From positions 73,179,174-73,243,173 of the forward strand of contig NC_080179.1 of the NCBI RefSeq assembly GCF_950295315.1: 64,000 nucleotides of DNA, written 5' to 3'. Both the position numbers and the translations under genes were made by a program. This document shows, piece after piece, positions 11,218-22,272 of this stretch. The stretch comes from Erinaceus europaeus. Lineage: Eukaryota; Chordata; Mammalia; Eulipotyphla; Erinaceidae. Each line of letters opens with the position of its first letter. The stretch's first letter is position 1. The notes below the pieces were generated by a model. It was not told the origin of the DNA, made no database searches, and was given only the letters and a program-made list of their open reading frames with translations.

Positions 11218-12660
11218 ATTTTTGATAACTGTTTCAATTTCATTAGCTGTGATGGGCCTGTTCATGTTATCCACTTCCTCTTTACTTAGTTTTGGAAGTT
11301 GGTAGGTATCTAGGAAATCATCCATTTCTTCCAGGTTCTCTAGCTTGGTGGCATATAGTTGTTCATAGAAGCCTCGCATGATATGTTGAATTTCTGCAGT
11401 GTCTGTTGTGATATCTCCTCTTTCATTTACTATCCGATTTATTTGGGTCTTCTCCCTTTTTTGTTTTGTGAGTCTGGCTAAAGGTTTGTCGATTTTGTTT
11501 ACTCTTTCAAAGAACCAACATTTACTTTCGTTGATCTTTTGTATGGTTTTCCTATTCTCAATGTTATTTATTTCTGCCCTAACTTTAGTGATTTCTGTCC
11601 TTCTGGTTGCTTTAGGGTTCCTTTGTTCTCCTTCTTCTAGGTCTTTAAGATGTGCAATCAGGCTGTTTATTTGTGCTTTTTCTTGTTTCCTAATGTGTGC
11701 TTGTATAGCTATGAACTTCCCTCTTAGGACTGCTTTAGCTGTGTCCCAAATATTTTGATAGCTTGTGTCTTCATTTTCATTGAACTCTTGAAACATTTTG
11801 ATTTCTTCCTTGATTTCCTCTTTGACCCAGAAGTTGTTAAGAAGTATACTGTTGAGCTTCCACATTTTGGCACTGTTACTAATCTTTTGTTGATTGTTAA
11901 GTGTTAGTTTAATTCCACTGTGGTCTGAGAAGATGCTTGGGATGATTTCGATGCTCTTGAATTTGCTGATGCTGTCTTTGTGGCCTAACATATGGTCTAT
12001 CCTTGAGAATGATGCATGTGGATTTGAGAAAAATGTGTATTCCAGTTTCTTGGGATGAATGACTCTGAAAATGTCCAATAGTTCTAGTTTATCTATCTCT
12101 TCATTTAGCTCCCTTATGTCTTTATTGATTTTCTGCCTGGATGATCTGTCAAGTTGAGAGAGTGGGGTGCTGAAGTCCCCTACTATGATTGTGTTACTGT
12201 TAATATATTGCTGTAGCTCTTTCAGTAGAAGTTTGATGTATTTAGATGGCTTCTCATTGCGTGCATAGATGTTAATAATTGTTAAGTCCTCTTGATTGAC
12301 TGATCCTCTTTGCATTAAGTAGTGTGCATACCTATCTTTTAATCTTATCTATTTTAAAGTCTATCATGTCAGATATGAGAATAGCTGCTCCTGCCCTTTT
12401 TTGTGTGCCATTGGCTTGTATGATAGTTTTCCATCCTTTCACTTTAAGTCTGTGTTTGTCTTGTTGTGTTAGGTGGGTTTCCTGTAGACAGCATATTGTT
12501 GGGTTGTGTTTTCTGATCCATCTTCCTACTCTGTGTCTTTTAATAGGTGAATTCAGGCCACTGACATTTATTGATATCAAAGATTGAAGATATTTTAACA
12601 CCATTCTTGTAGAGTTTTAGAGTGTTTTGATATATATCCTATTTGTGGTGGTCTGGTTGT

Positions 12661-13635
12661 TTATAGGAGACCTTTCAAAAGTTCTTTCAGGGCAGGCTTG
12701 GTGATGGTTGATTCCTTCAACTGTTCCTTGTCTGAGAAGGTTTTGATGCCTCCATCTAGTCTGAATGACAGTCTAGCAGGATATAGTATTCTTGGCTGAA
12801 AGCCTTTCTCATTGAGCACTCGGTAGATATCTTGCCATTCTCTTCTGGCCTTTAGTGTTTGTATGGAGAAGTCTGCTGCTAATCTTATGGATTTTCCTTT
12901 GTAGGTGACTCTTTGTTTTTCTCTTGCAGCCTTCAGGATCCTTTCTTTATCCTTACTCCTTTCCATTCTAAGTATGATATGTCTTGGTGTCTTTAGGTCT
13001 GGGTTAATTCTGTTTGGGACCCTCTGGGCTTCTTGAATCTTTATGTCTTTGATTTTGTCTAGACTAGAGAAATTTTCAGCTATTATGGCCTGGAAAATGC
13101 TTTCTTCTTCTACTTCTCTTTCTTCCTCTGGTATGCCAATAATGCATATATTGTTTCTTTTGAAGTCATCCCATAGGACTCTGTTGTTGTTTTCAGCATC
13201 TCTTAATCTCTTTTTGAGATCTCTTACTTCTTTTTTAGTTGTCTCTAATTCATCCTCAATCTTGCTAATTCTGTCTTCAGCCTCATAGATTCTATTCTCT
13301 CTGCCCTCTACTGCTTTCTGGAGTTCATCTATTTTGTTGCCTTGCTCTGATACTGTTTCAGCTTGTTCAGCTAGTTGCATTCTTAGCTCAGCGATTTTAG
13401 TTTTCAGCTCTCTAGTAACCATGAGATAATTAGTATTTTCTTCCATATTCTCATTTGTTGTTCCTGCATTTCTGATTACAATTTTTTCAAATTCTTTACT
13501 CACTCCTGTTATTATTTCCTTAGCTAATGTTTGGATGTTGAACTCATTGTTTTGTGCTTCACCCTCTGGAGGACTTTTAGCTGGACTCTTGTCCAGGTTC
13601 AATTCTCCAGTATTTTTTCTTGTTGTTTTAACCAT
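12661..13635 (-). CDS. L1 ORF1 protein, open reading frame intact
   Basis: A 324-residue frame starting MVKTTRKNTG with no internal stop. ORF1p is the LINE-1 nucleic-acid chaperone: it trimerises through a coiled coil, coats L1 RNA and forms the cytoplasmic ribonucleoprotein with ORF2p. Visible: a low-complexity N-terminus (~1-55); a heptad-rich segment ~60-155 (ELKTKIAELRMQLAEQAETV and onward); an RRM-like core ~160-245 starting NNICIIGIPEEE; and a basic C-terminal domain with REKQRVTYKGK. Length is normal for mammalian ORF1p. The start is the first Met at the 5'UTR junction. The element has only a stump of 5'UTR, so transcription from its own promoter is unlikely; preservation more likely reflects young age than function. 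Confidence 0.88.
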   Translation of the reverse strand: MVKTTRKNTGELNLDKSPAKSPPEGEAQNNEFNIQTLAKEIITGVSKEFEKIVIRNAGTTNENMEENTNYLMVTRELKTKIAELRMQLAEQAETVSEQGNKIDELQKAVEGRENRIYEAEDRISKIEDELETTKKEVRDLKKRLRDAENNNRVLWDDFKRNNICIIGIPEEEREVEEESIFQAIIAENFSSLDKIKDIKIQEAQRVPNRINPDLKTPRHIILRMERSKDKERILKAAREKQRVTYKGKSIRLAADFSIQTLKARREWQDIYRVLNEKGFQPRILYPARLSFRLDGGIKTFSDKEQLKESTITKPALKELLKGLL

Positions 13636-13811
13636 TTTATATATTATGTTATGAGTTCCCTTTATCAGTACTTTTCAAATTATTGATCACTATTGCTTGG
13701 ATTGACTTGTGTCTAAGTAAGTTACTTAAAGGGTTCACAGTGGTGGAAGTTTCAATCCCTGAGCTGGAGCTCAGTGGTTTAAAAGCCTCTTTTTTTTTTC
13801 TTCCCTGACCT

Positions 13812-14700
13812 AGATGTCAGACTAGAAACAATCAAATACTTAGAGGAAAACATTGGTAAAACAGTTTCCCACCTACACCTCAAGGACACCTTTGATGAAT
13901 CAAACCCAATTGCAAGGAAGACTAAAACAGAAGCAAACCAATGGGACTACATCAAATTGAAAAGCTTCTGCACATCCAAAGAAACTATTAAACAAACAGA
14001 GAGACCCCTCACAGAATGGGAGAAGATCTTCACATGCCATACATCAGACAAGAAACTAATCACCAAAATATATAAAGAGCTCATCAAACTTAGCACCAAA
14101 AAAGCAAATGATCCCATCCAAAAATGGAAAGAGGATATGAACAAAACATTCACTACAGAGGAGATCCAAAAGGCTAACAAACATATGAAAAACTGCTCTA
14201 GGTCACTGATTATAAGAGAAATGCAAATTAAGACAACACTGAGATACCACCTCACTCCTGTAAGAATGGCATACATCAAAAAGGACAGCAGCAACAAATG
14301 CTGGAGAGGTTGTGGGGACAGAGGAACCCTTTTACATTGCTGGTGGGAATGTAAATTGGTCCAGCCTCTGTGGAGAGCAGTCTGGAAAACTCTCAGAAGG
14401 CTAGACATGGACCTTCCAAGGCACCTTCTAAGGTGTCATGAAAAATTCTATCAATATAATCATGTAGCCTTTTAATCTAAGGTTTCTAGTGTCTGTGCCA
14501 TTTCTCATCAATCATTGCACCAAAGTAATGAACTCTGGAGGGGTGATAGTGACAGGGAGCTTTCAAGTCCTAGTATATGATGGTGGAGGAGGACCTAGGT
14601 TGAGGGATTAGAATGTTTTACAGAAAACTGAGAAACTTTACATAAATACCATCAACTGTATTTACTGTAAACCATCAACCCCCCAATAAAATTATTATCT
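13812..14700 (+). mobile_element. L1A fragment, ORF2 C-terminal region plus 3' end
   Basis: Plus-strand copy facing away from the minus-strand L1A. An open stretch (13957-14475) covers WDYIKLKSF through [18 protein letters not shown], the L1 Cys-rich C-terminus. After about 14415 ~100 bp of non-L1 sequence replaces the last part of ORF2, then the 3'UTR resumes (CACCAAAGTAATGAACTCTG) and ends at CCAATAAAATTATTATC. Coding potential is lost. Confidence 0.85.
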
Positions 14701-14706
14701 GTTAGA

Positions 14707-14974
14707 TTTTTTATTTCATTTCTTTTTTTAATATTTATTTATTCCCTTTTGTTACCCTTGTTGATGTCATCGTTCTTGGATAGGACAGAGAGAAATGGAG
14801 AGAGGAGGGGAAGACAGAGAAGGGGAGAGAAAGACAGACACCTGCAGACCTGCTTCACCGTCTGTGAAGTGACTCCCCTGCAGGTGGGGAGCCGGGGGCT
14901 GGAACCCGGATCCTTAATGCTGGTCCTTGTGCTTTGTGACACTTGCGCTTAACCCGCTGAACAGCCCAATTCCC
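14707..14974 (-). mobile_element. tRNA-derived SINE, type I
   Basis: The complement has box A (GTTAAGCGCAAGTG), box B (GGTTCCAGCCCC), GTGAAGCAGGTCTGCAGGTG and a T-rich left edge. Near-identical TSDs ATCTGTTAGA / ATCTGTTAAA lie at the A-tail of the adjoining L1A. Confidence 0.88.
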
Positions 14975-14985
14975 AATCTGTTAAA

Positions 14986-15379
14986 CTTTTAAAAGTTGTC
15001 AGGCAGGGATTTGCTAACATTGAGCTGAACTTGATCTGGTACTTTAGATTAAAGCAGTAATTTTAATGAAAAAAAAATAATGGTACATAGGATAACTAAA
15101 AATTCCATGTTACTTTTGAGTATCCATGTATGAAGCTTGAATTTGGAGCTGATAAATACATACATGCCATTTCCCAAAAATGAAATGGATTTTAGGATAT
15201 GGTAACTTGAGTTTTAAGGTAATGCAATGAAACATTTCTGGTATGAGATAGATTTTATTTACTAAAATTTAAAGTAACTGTGTAGAAGATACTCTTAACA
15301 CAGTTAAATTTCAGGCTAAAAATGTTGATACTTATTTTGGGGAAAGTAACTAACTCCTACAGCAATAATAAAATTTTAT
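14986..15379. other. Unassigned AT-rich sequence
   Basis: No gene, RNA or repeat recognised. Confidence 0.55.
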
Positions 15380-16250
15380 TTTGTTTTTAAATTTTTATTC
15401 ATGACTTAATATTGATTTATACAATTATAAAATAACACACCATTCCTACCACCAAAGTTCTGTATTCTCATCCCCTCCACTGAAAGTTACTGTAGTTCTC
15501 CTAAGGCTGTAGATAAAGGTTGACTAGTATTTCTTTAATTAATTATTTATTTACTTATTTTCCCTTTGGTTGCCCTTGGTTTTCATTGTTGTTGTAGTTA
15601 TTATTGTTGTTGTACAAGACAGAGAGAAATGGAGAGAGGAGGGGAAGACAGAGAGGGGGAGAGAAAGACAGACACCTGCAGATCTGCTTCACTGCCTCTG
15701 AAGCGACTCCGTTGCAGGTGAGGAGCTGGGGCTCGAACCGGGATCCTAAAGCCTGTCCTTGCACTTTGCACCATGTGCACTTAGCCCAATGTGCTACCAC
15801 CCGACTCCCGACTATTATTTCTATAACTATTTATATTTTTACATGTGTGCCTGATTTTTTCTATGCCTTCGCTTCCTTCCTAAGTCATACCTATACCTGT
15901 TACTACTTCCAAATGTTCTTCTGTTTTTCTCTTCTCTCTGCATCCTGATGGAGTTAGAGTTCAAAGCCCTCTGGTAATCTTCCCCTATCATTTCTCCTCC
16001 TCTGGAGGTATGGACCAAAATTCTTTTTGAGACACAGAAAGTGGAAGTTCTAGATTTTATAATTGCTTCCCCACTAGTCCTGGATGTTGTCAGGTTGGTC
16101 CATACCCTCAGTCTATTTCTATCTTTCCCTAGTGAGGTAGATCTCTGAAGAGATAAGGTCCCAGGACACACTAATGAGGTCAATTTTAAAATAATACTAT
16201 AGACGCTTGGACAAATTGACATTGGTGTCCTTATTGTTTGTATATGGGAA
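15380..16250 (-). mobile_element. L1C 3'UTR (interrupted by a SINE)
   Basis: Complement of the L1B/L1C terminal region: ACACACCATTCCTACCACC, then after the SINE TTGCTTCCCCACTAGTCC, TCTTTCCCTAGTGAGG and CCAGGACACACTAATGAGG, the same order as in L1B but more diverged. Confidence 0.75.
15532..15807 (-). mobile_element. tRNA-derived SINE, type I
   Basis: Complement has GGTTCGAGCCCCAGCTCC and GTGAAGCAGATCTGCAGGTG. Flanked by GACTAGTATTTCT / GACTATTATTTCT (15519-15531, 15808-15820), a 12/13 TSD inside the older L1C. Confidence 0.88.
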
Positions 16251-16531
16251 ATCTTAGAGGAATGAATATACATAGTAGAAAAGAGGTAGGATTGAATTCT
16301 TATCATTAATAGCTCTATATGGGAAAAGCCCTGGGAAATGTAGGCATAATATAAATAATAGCAGTTAAAAGGAAAAAAAGGGCAATTGAATTCTGACTGG
16401 TATTTGGTTTTAAAGACAATGGCAGCTATTTTGAGGTTCTCAGTTTTTACAAAATCATTCTTTGGCTTTGGCATACTGAGTGTAATGAAATCGCTGATTG
16501 ATTTACTTTCATTCTTGGAAAACTTAACTAC
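16251..16531. other. Unassigned sequence
   Basis: Nothing recognised on either strand. Confidence 0.5.
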
Positions 16532-16700
16532 TAACAGCCCACAGCATAGTCCACCTGATGCTCATGACCCAGGATCCAGTCCAGTCTCCACTATATTGGG
16601 GAAGACCTTCTGTGCTCTGTCTCTTGTCTTTCTTTTTCTAGCTGAAAAGGTCAGCCTGAATTTGTCAAGCCCCAGTGATTACAGAAAAAAGAAAGAGACA
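16532..16700 (+). mobile_element. SINE relic
   Basis: Pieces of an older SINE in order: CCTGATGCTCATGACCCAGG, CCACTATATTGGGGAAG, a CTGTGCTCTGTCTCTTGTC stretch, and GCTGAAAAGGTCAGCC before an A-rich tail. Confidence 0.5.
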
Positions 16701-16721
16701 AAAGAAGGCGAGACACCTGCC

Positions 16722-16740
16722 GGTCCCTGTTCAGGTGCCA
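16722..16740 (-). other. Retroviral primer-binding site, tRNA-Lys type
   Basis: On the minus strand TGGCACCTGAACAGGGACC lies two bases (TC) beyond the CA end of the LTR at 16743. It differs from the tRNA-Lys3-type binding site TGGCGCCCGAACAGGGAC at two positions within the compared 18 bases. A primer-binding site shows that this LTR was a 5' LTR of a provirus, not a solo LTR. Confidence 0.75.
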
Positions 16741-16742
16741 GA

Positions 16743-17080
16743 TGACGGGCTAGCTTTGTGGGTGGGAGAGAGTCAACGAGGGGCTCATGGCTGAGCTGGG
16801 AATGCAATTCAATCTTTATTGATGAGCGGGAATGCAATGCAATCAATCTAATCTCTATTCATTAGAAAATCCTGTTCTTTATGTCTCCTGAGGCAGAAGT
16901 GTCAAGTCGGAAGAGGAAGTACGTAGGCTAGGGGGTGGGGAGAAGGAAAAAGTGCACGCGCTCAGAAGTATCAAGCTTGCATCTAACCAGTGGGGATTAA
17001 ACCAATGCCCTGTAGGCAGGGTGGGTCTCAGGTAAAGCAGTGATTATGTAAACAGACCACAGCATTAAGCAATGCAAGCG
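16743..17080 (-). mobile_element. 5' LTR of a truncated class II provirus
   Basis: Minus-strand LTR ending AAGCTAGCCCGTCA just before the primer-binding site; an AATAAA (complement of CTTTATTGATG, near 16815) is the polyadenylation signal. The AAGCTAG near the 3' end is shared with the LTRs at 39935 and 50081. Only about 40 bases of leader survive before a SINE relic. The LTR 5' end is approximate because no duplication could be matched. Confidence 0.65.
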
Positions 17081-18185
17081 AACCTAACGAGATGATGAAA
17101 ACAGAAGGGATCTTAGAAGCAGAATTAGAAGCAGACCAACAGACACCTTCCTATTTGCCTACAATAATGAAAACTAAGGGAAGCCAGCAATCAAAATATT
17201 ATTCAAGTAACTTCTCCTCATGTATTTATTTCACTAAATTTTTTGCCTCTAGCAACCTCTATGGAATGTGTCATTTGCATATATCAATATTATTACTCCC
17301 AATAAACCCAGTTCAGTGATACTTCGAAGTCTCTTGACTTGGTCAGTGTCAGCTATTTCAAGGCAGTTCTATTTAGAAATTTCTTGTAGCATTCCAAGAC
17401 AAATGAGGAAGGGGCAGAGTAATGCCCCCTCCTAGATTTTGTCTTTATTACAGTCCTAATAACCTTCTTGGAATTTTCCAATTTTTTTTGTCAGGTGAGA
17501 GCCACAGTTACAATTCGGGTCCAGTGCCTGAACATAAGGCCTGCTTTCAAAGACATGACATAGAAAGAGTCTATGTGTCTGTAGTATTAATGAGCTATTA
17601 TATAGGAGTTGCACAGTAATTAGTGAGATGTTAAGATGTCTCATTATCTCTCAGAAAGGACCTGCCAATATTTCTTTGAAACAGAACTATGGGTTAAATG
17701 CTAGCTAAGGAATGAAGACAAAGTTGGAGGGAATAATCATTCTTAATGATTAAGGGAGCTATCAAGGAGCTTGCTAAAGAAATCTGTGTGAGACTTCACA
17801 TTTAGCACCTCACATTAATCACCCCCCAAAGAAGATAAACATACATTAATTCAATCAGCATACGTTGCTAAATGAACAGGGTTTTCATAGAAGGAACTCT
17901 TTAAGTTGGGAAATAAGGTGACAAAAAAATACCTAAGTGATAGGTGATTTCCAAATTGTTCATATTTATCAGGATAATAACATCTTACAAAAAACACATC
18001 TTCGTTTTTCTTTTGCTGTCTACAGAACAGTTACAAAACTGAAAATACAAGAAGTGACAAGAGAATAGAAACGAATAACTACTATTTATATTTCGACTGT
18101 TCATGTAGATAACATAGTCACTGTGTTCAAATGGGTTGATTTCTCTAATTTTTTATTTCATAATTTTAAGACTAAAATAGATTAT
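17081..18185. other. Unassigned unique sequence
   Basis: About 1.1 kb with no recognised repeat. Short ORFs such as 17422-17619 show no family resemblance and no codon signal. Confidence 0.55.
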
Positions 18186-18345
18186 TTTTAATTTTTTAAA
18201 TTTTACTTTATGATTTATTTTTTACCAGAGTACTGCTCAACTCTCACTTATAGTGGTGCAGGGGATTAAACCTGGGACCTTGGAGCCTTGGGTATGAGGG
18301 TATGAGAGTCTCTTTGCATAATCATTATGCTATCTACCCCTGCCC
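18186..18345 (-). mobile_element. tRNA-derived SINE, type III
   Basis: Complement reads AGCATAATGATTATGCAAAG, GGTTTAATCCCCTGCACC (decayed box B) and ends in an A/T-rich tail. Confidence 0.78.
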
Positions 18346-20084
18346 CTAACGTAGATGTTTTATTAAAGGCTTTCATTTACAAATCTGCTTGTCATTTTTA
18401 AAGGCACACATTCATTCATTCATTCATTCATTCACAGCTGAGAACATGCTAGGCTGCACTCATTTCAGGATCAGACCTCCTTCAGTGGTAGAGTAAACTG
18501 ACTGAACCTCTTTTAGGAATGTGGGGCAATCTCTTCCATTGTTACTTTATGGTGAGGGCAAAGTCCTGGAGAGACCCTTGAAAGGGATTATGGTGGCATT
18601 CCTGTAGGAAGTGATCATATATAGTGGAGAGACAGATCTTTTGGAGGTCTAGGCCCATTGTATCTAAAGGAGAATCCTGTAATACTCTGATTTGGGTCCC
18701 AGGTGATGGGGTGGCCTGGTAGTGACCAAAGAGATCACCATTAAGTGAGTCAGTCTCTTGCCATTTTTTAGGTTTTGTCGTCCCTTCTTCATCTGATGAG
18801 CTTGCTACTCTCTCAGCTGTTAAAGCCCTGAGTACCATTTGTTGTATCCAAATTGATCTATGGGGTCTGGCCTCAAGTTGTGGGGAAAAAAACATACCTA
18901 GGATTTTAGTAGGGTCTAAATTAGCCTCTAGTTTTACTGCATTTACTTGTTTGATGATTCTAATGAATGCTGTTATACAGACAATAACTGTTCTTTAGTT
19001 GATATATAAATATATATTGCCAGTATATCACTTGGCCAACTGTATATGAAAAGGAATTTTAGAGTTTAATCATAAGTTTGTCCTGTTGCTACTTGTTGAC
19101 AGAAACATCTATGGCATTTTTGGTAGACCCAGAGCTAGAGAACTCCCAGTAAATATGGAAATAATAACAAGCTGATATATGTCTGTCAACACTAGGAGCA
19201 TGACAAACTTATAATTAAATATATTTATCTTTAAAGTAAAATAATATTGATATAGGGACTATGCTTTGTCCTGTGTCTTTTCTTATTACACACTGCAAAA
19301 CACAATGTAAACAAAAGAAGCAAAGCACAAGTCATAAAACAATGCTTTGATAAAATCTGCTATGTTGGTTCTATGATTTATAGAAACACATGAGCAGGAC
19401 CCGCTCCTAAATACTTCAACATCCTCCTTCTCTTAGGACTGTTCGTGATGACGATATACAGGATTGCTGGTCTTAATTATATACTATTGAACAAAGAGCT
19501 GAAGAGAGAATGTTTTTCTGGTATCTTTCACCTAGGATTCATATTATTGTGAGTCATTTCAATTCTTAGAGCTACTAAGAACTGACATTATTAGATAGTA
19601 GAACAAACACAAACTTTCCTTTTAGTGTCATTTTAGCAGACATCTGTGATTGAGAACAACAGAAGACAAAAGACAAGAATGTGGTACAAATGGGAGGCTA
19701 CAAGCAGAACTTTAGTTAACAAACATCCTAGCAGTGGAAGGAAATGATTCTTCTACTCCTGCCCACAACTTCAGAATATTCCAGACGCTTTGGATTTTGA
19801 TCCTTATCCAAAATTAATACTTTCTTTGATATAGCTGACATACTCCTTTGTCATGCTAAGCTCTCAAATTGGAGTAAAAGTTACAAATCTCTTGGGTTAT
19901 CTTAGAGTAAAAGTTATAGGTACCTTGGTTTGGGCCCAACATAACTGGAATTGGTGGTATCTGTGCCTACAACACTTTGTCATCCATTTCAATGGCAGTC
20001 TAATTGCTCCAAGTATTGCCTTGTTTCTAAATGAAACCAGAGATTAGCAGTGCTCTGATCTCTTTCATTAAAATAAATAGCATG
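18346..20084. other. Unassigned sequence, with one unexplained minus-strand ORF
   Basis: A short CATT repeat at about 18411-18435. A 117-codon minus-strand frame at 18542-18895 starts MFFSPQLEARPH; I do not recognise its product, and it may come from an old LTR or DNA transposon. The rest (18900-20084) looks like unique intergenic DNA. Confidence 0.45.
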
Positions 20085-20215
20085 GCTGGGCTAGTAGTGC
20101 ACCCTGCAGAGTGAATATGTTACCATGCTTGAGGACCCAGGTTCAAGCCCCTGTCCCCATCTGCATGGGGAAAGTTTCATGGGTGGTGAAGTGGTATCGC
20201 AGGTGTCTAGTGTGA
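20085..20215 (+). mobile_element. SINE fragment, type I-like
   Basis: TGGGCTAGTAGTGCACCC head, box B AGGTTCAAGCCCC, GGTGGTGAAGTGGTATCGCA; the tail is missing. Confidence 0.7.
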
Positions 20216-20325
20216 ATGAAATTTAATATATTCCTTTATTCTAATGGGAGCCTAATTTATATCAGGAAGAACTGACAAAATAGAAATAATATTGTAGCAT
20301 ACATCAATTCAAAAATTGCTCTGAG

Positions 20326-20699
20326 AGGAGTCGGGCAGTAGCGCAGCAGGTTAAGTGCACGTGGTGCAAAGTGTAAGGACCGGAGTAAGTATCTTGGTTC
20401 GAGCCCCCGGCTCCCCACCAGCAGAAGAGTCGCTTTACAAGCAGTGAAGCAGGTCTGCAAGTGTCTATCTTTCTCTCCCCCTCTCTGTCTCCCCCTCTTC
20501 TCTCCATTTCTCTCTGTCCTATCCAACAACTACGACAATAATAACTACAACAACAATAAAAAACAAGGGCAACAAAAGGAAAAATAAATAAATAACTATA
20601 AAAAAACAGGGAGTCAGGCATCAATAATAAAAATAATAACTACAACAACAATGAAAAGACAAGGGCAACAAAAGGGGGAAAAAGCAAATAAAAAATTTA
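20326..20699 (+). mobile_element. tRNA-derived SINE, type I, with duplicated tail
   Basis: Typical head (AGCGCAGCAGGTTAAGTGC; box B GGTTCGAGCCCCC) and tail, then a second partial unit restarting at GGGAGTCAGGCATC (about 20610) that skips directly to another CAACAACAATGAAAAGACAA tail. One perfect 15-bp TSD, AAAAATTGCTCTGAG (20311-20325 and 20700-20714), encloses the whole compound. Confidence 0.88.
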
Positions 20700-20714
20700 A
20701 AAAATTGCTCTGAG

Positions 20715-21598
20715 GAGTTTTTATTTTGTGCATATGATAGGGTTTCTATATAGCAACGGTGTATTAACCAGCGCCATTGCTTAGTCACTGACAACGTAGA
20801 TGCTTTACTTCACAATCTCCCTTTGTTTTTGTTGACTATAAATTTCATTGTCCATTCATACACAGTAATTGATAGTAATGCATTTCTTGCAAGGCCTGAT
20901 TGATTCCTTTAGAACATTCTGAATGCTACTAAATACCATAAAAAGTTGGCTGTGAACCATTTATAAATTACTGTGCTAGATAAACTGTGATACCAGGGAG
21001 GTAGTTGGAAACGTTATCTTCAAAAATGTACGTGCAAGGGTGAAGATTTTTTTAATTTATTTGTAGAAATAAGAAAGCATTGGATGAGTCTTAGCTGAGA
21101 AATGATGCACTTAAATTCAATCTCCCATGGATCACTCTGACAGTAGGAGGGAAAAAAATGAATTGGAAGGAGATAAATTCCCAAATAATGGTAAAAGTAT
21201 AACAAAAAGAAGTGGGGAAGTGGTGAATTTTAAAATAATGGAATAACATTAGGATTATTTAATAGGAACAATCCAGAGAGCATAAGTCCATTTAGCCAGT
21301 GACTGAGATACAGAAGGAAAAATCACTTTTGGAGAAAAACCAACACTTTACCTTAGATTTTTTTCTTTTAGCTTGTTTGTCTATTTTGTTTTATACTCAG
21401 ATTTGAAACTGTGCTCCAGATAGCTAGTGTTACATATTTTAAACTTGGGGAATAATATTGGGATTTAACACAATAGTCTTCAAAATTATTTGTGTAATAG
21501 CTTAATCACAATAATCATTGAAATTATGAGAAGAGTCAGAATTAAAATAGAAAAATCTGAAGCTTGAATTCTATGTTATCTTAATTTTTTCCATTTGT
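20715..21598. other. Unassigned AT-rich sequence
   Basis: No gene or repeat recognised. Confidence 0.55.
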
Positions 21599-21668
21599 TA
21601 TTATTTCTTTATTAGGGAATTAATGTTTTACAGTTGACAGTAAATAAAATATTTTGCACATGCATAAC

Positions 21669-22102
21669 TGTTGAAACTTAAAAAGAGGGTTTGGGGAGCT
21701 TTGGCACATATAAGGATTCACAGCGGGGAGCTGGGACGAGGTTTAAACAATACAAGGTTTTATTAGGGTGAAACAGGTAAAAGACAAAATAAACAATTAT
21801 CATCAGGCTTCAAGGGTATGCTAGGTCCATAAAGTCTGAGTATAACTATCAAAAGTTCAATCCCATAAGATAAACAATTATCAGTTGAAGTGTAAGTTGC
21901 TCATGGTTGGAAGAGTCTTAAAGAGTTTACCAGCTAGCAGAGTCTCCAATTCTGGTTATAGACATGGACAAGATATACAGTCTGTATGAGCATAGGACAA
22001 ATAAGCAAATATTCAGTGATTCTAGGCTTACCCCTGAGAGCTCTGCCTTCACCCTTTACCCTGTCCCCCACAGAGGTAGACTCCTGTTGGGGTCACAAAA
22101 CA
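21669..22102 (-). mobile_element. Solo LTR, probably ERV1 (class I)
   Basis: TG...CA element (TGTTGAAAC at the left, CACAAAACA at the right) flanked by TAAC on both sides (21665-21668, 22103-22106); removing it joins GCATAAC to ATTTCTC, the uninterrupted L1 3' end. A 4-bp duplication fits gammaretrovirus-like ERVs. The minus strand carries AATAAAACCTTGTATTG, a polyadenylation signal, which sets the orientation. Confidence 0.8.
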
Positions 22103-22272
22103 TAACATTTCTCAGTTTTCCACACTCCAATACAACCCCCACTAGGCCCTCTGCCAGCCTGTTTCAGAACCCGAACTCCCCTCCCAACTCACCCCAGAGC
22201 CTTTTACTTTGGTGCAATACACCAACTCCAGTCCAAGTTCTGATTTGTTTTCTCTTCTGATCTTGTTTTTCT

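Larger units (their letters stand above)
8250..12604 (-). pseudogene. L1 ORF2 (endonuclease-reverse transcriptase), broken
   Basis: ORF2p nicks DNA and reverse-transcribes L1 RNA at the nick. From 12604 the endonuclease domain starts (LNSPIKRH, then QETHL), shifts frame near 12320, and continues to 11188 with [12 protein letters not shown] and SDHSGIKL. The GDF motif is followed by Ser where L1 endonucleases carry a catalytic Asn, so the nuclease is probably inactive. The RT domain follows the LTR (frame 9935-10618) with the FADD catalytic motif at [10 protein letters not shown], then is cut by the 155-bp insertion. The C-terminal part is open from 9340 to 8390 and includes the Cys-rich CWRGCGVKGTLLQCW, with Gln where sibling copies have His. 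Non-functional. Confidence 0.9.
7985..13795 (-). mobile_element. L1A LINE, nearly complete, with two later insertions
   Basis: Minus-strand L1: 3' end (complement of the GGGGAATTAATGTTTTACAT signature) at 8015-8035, ORF2 about 8250-12604, a 56-bp inter-ORF spacer, ORF1 12661-13635, and ~160 bp of 5'UTR that matches 28500-28655. It is therefore truncated inside the 5'UTR and lacks a full promoter. ORF2 is disrupted by an LTR (10837-11217), a 155-bp insertion (9831-9985) and frameshifts, while ORF1 is open. Plus-strand ORFs here are antisense shadows. Confidence 0.93.

Noticed and set aside
7985..14700. A single giant 5'-inverted L1 spanning 7985-14700
   Set aside because: The plus-strand part has its own complete 3' end and A-rich tail near 14693, so it is a separate insertion.
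15604..15948. ORFs containing QREMERGG or TERNGERRGRQRG found many times on both strands
   Set aside because: Generated by the purine-rich section of type I SINEs; no start context, and present wherever the SINE lies.
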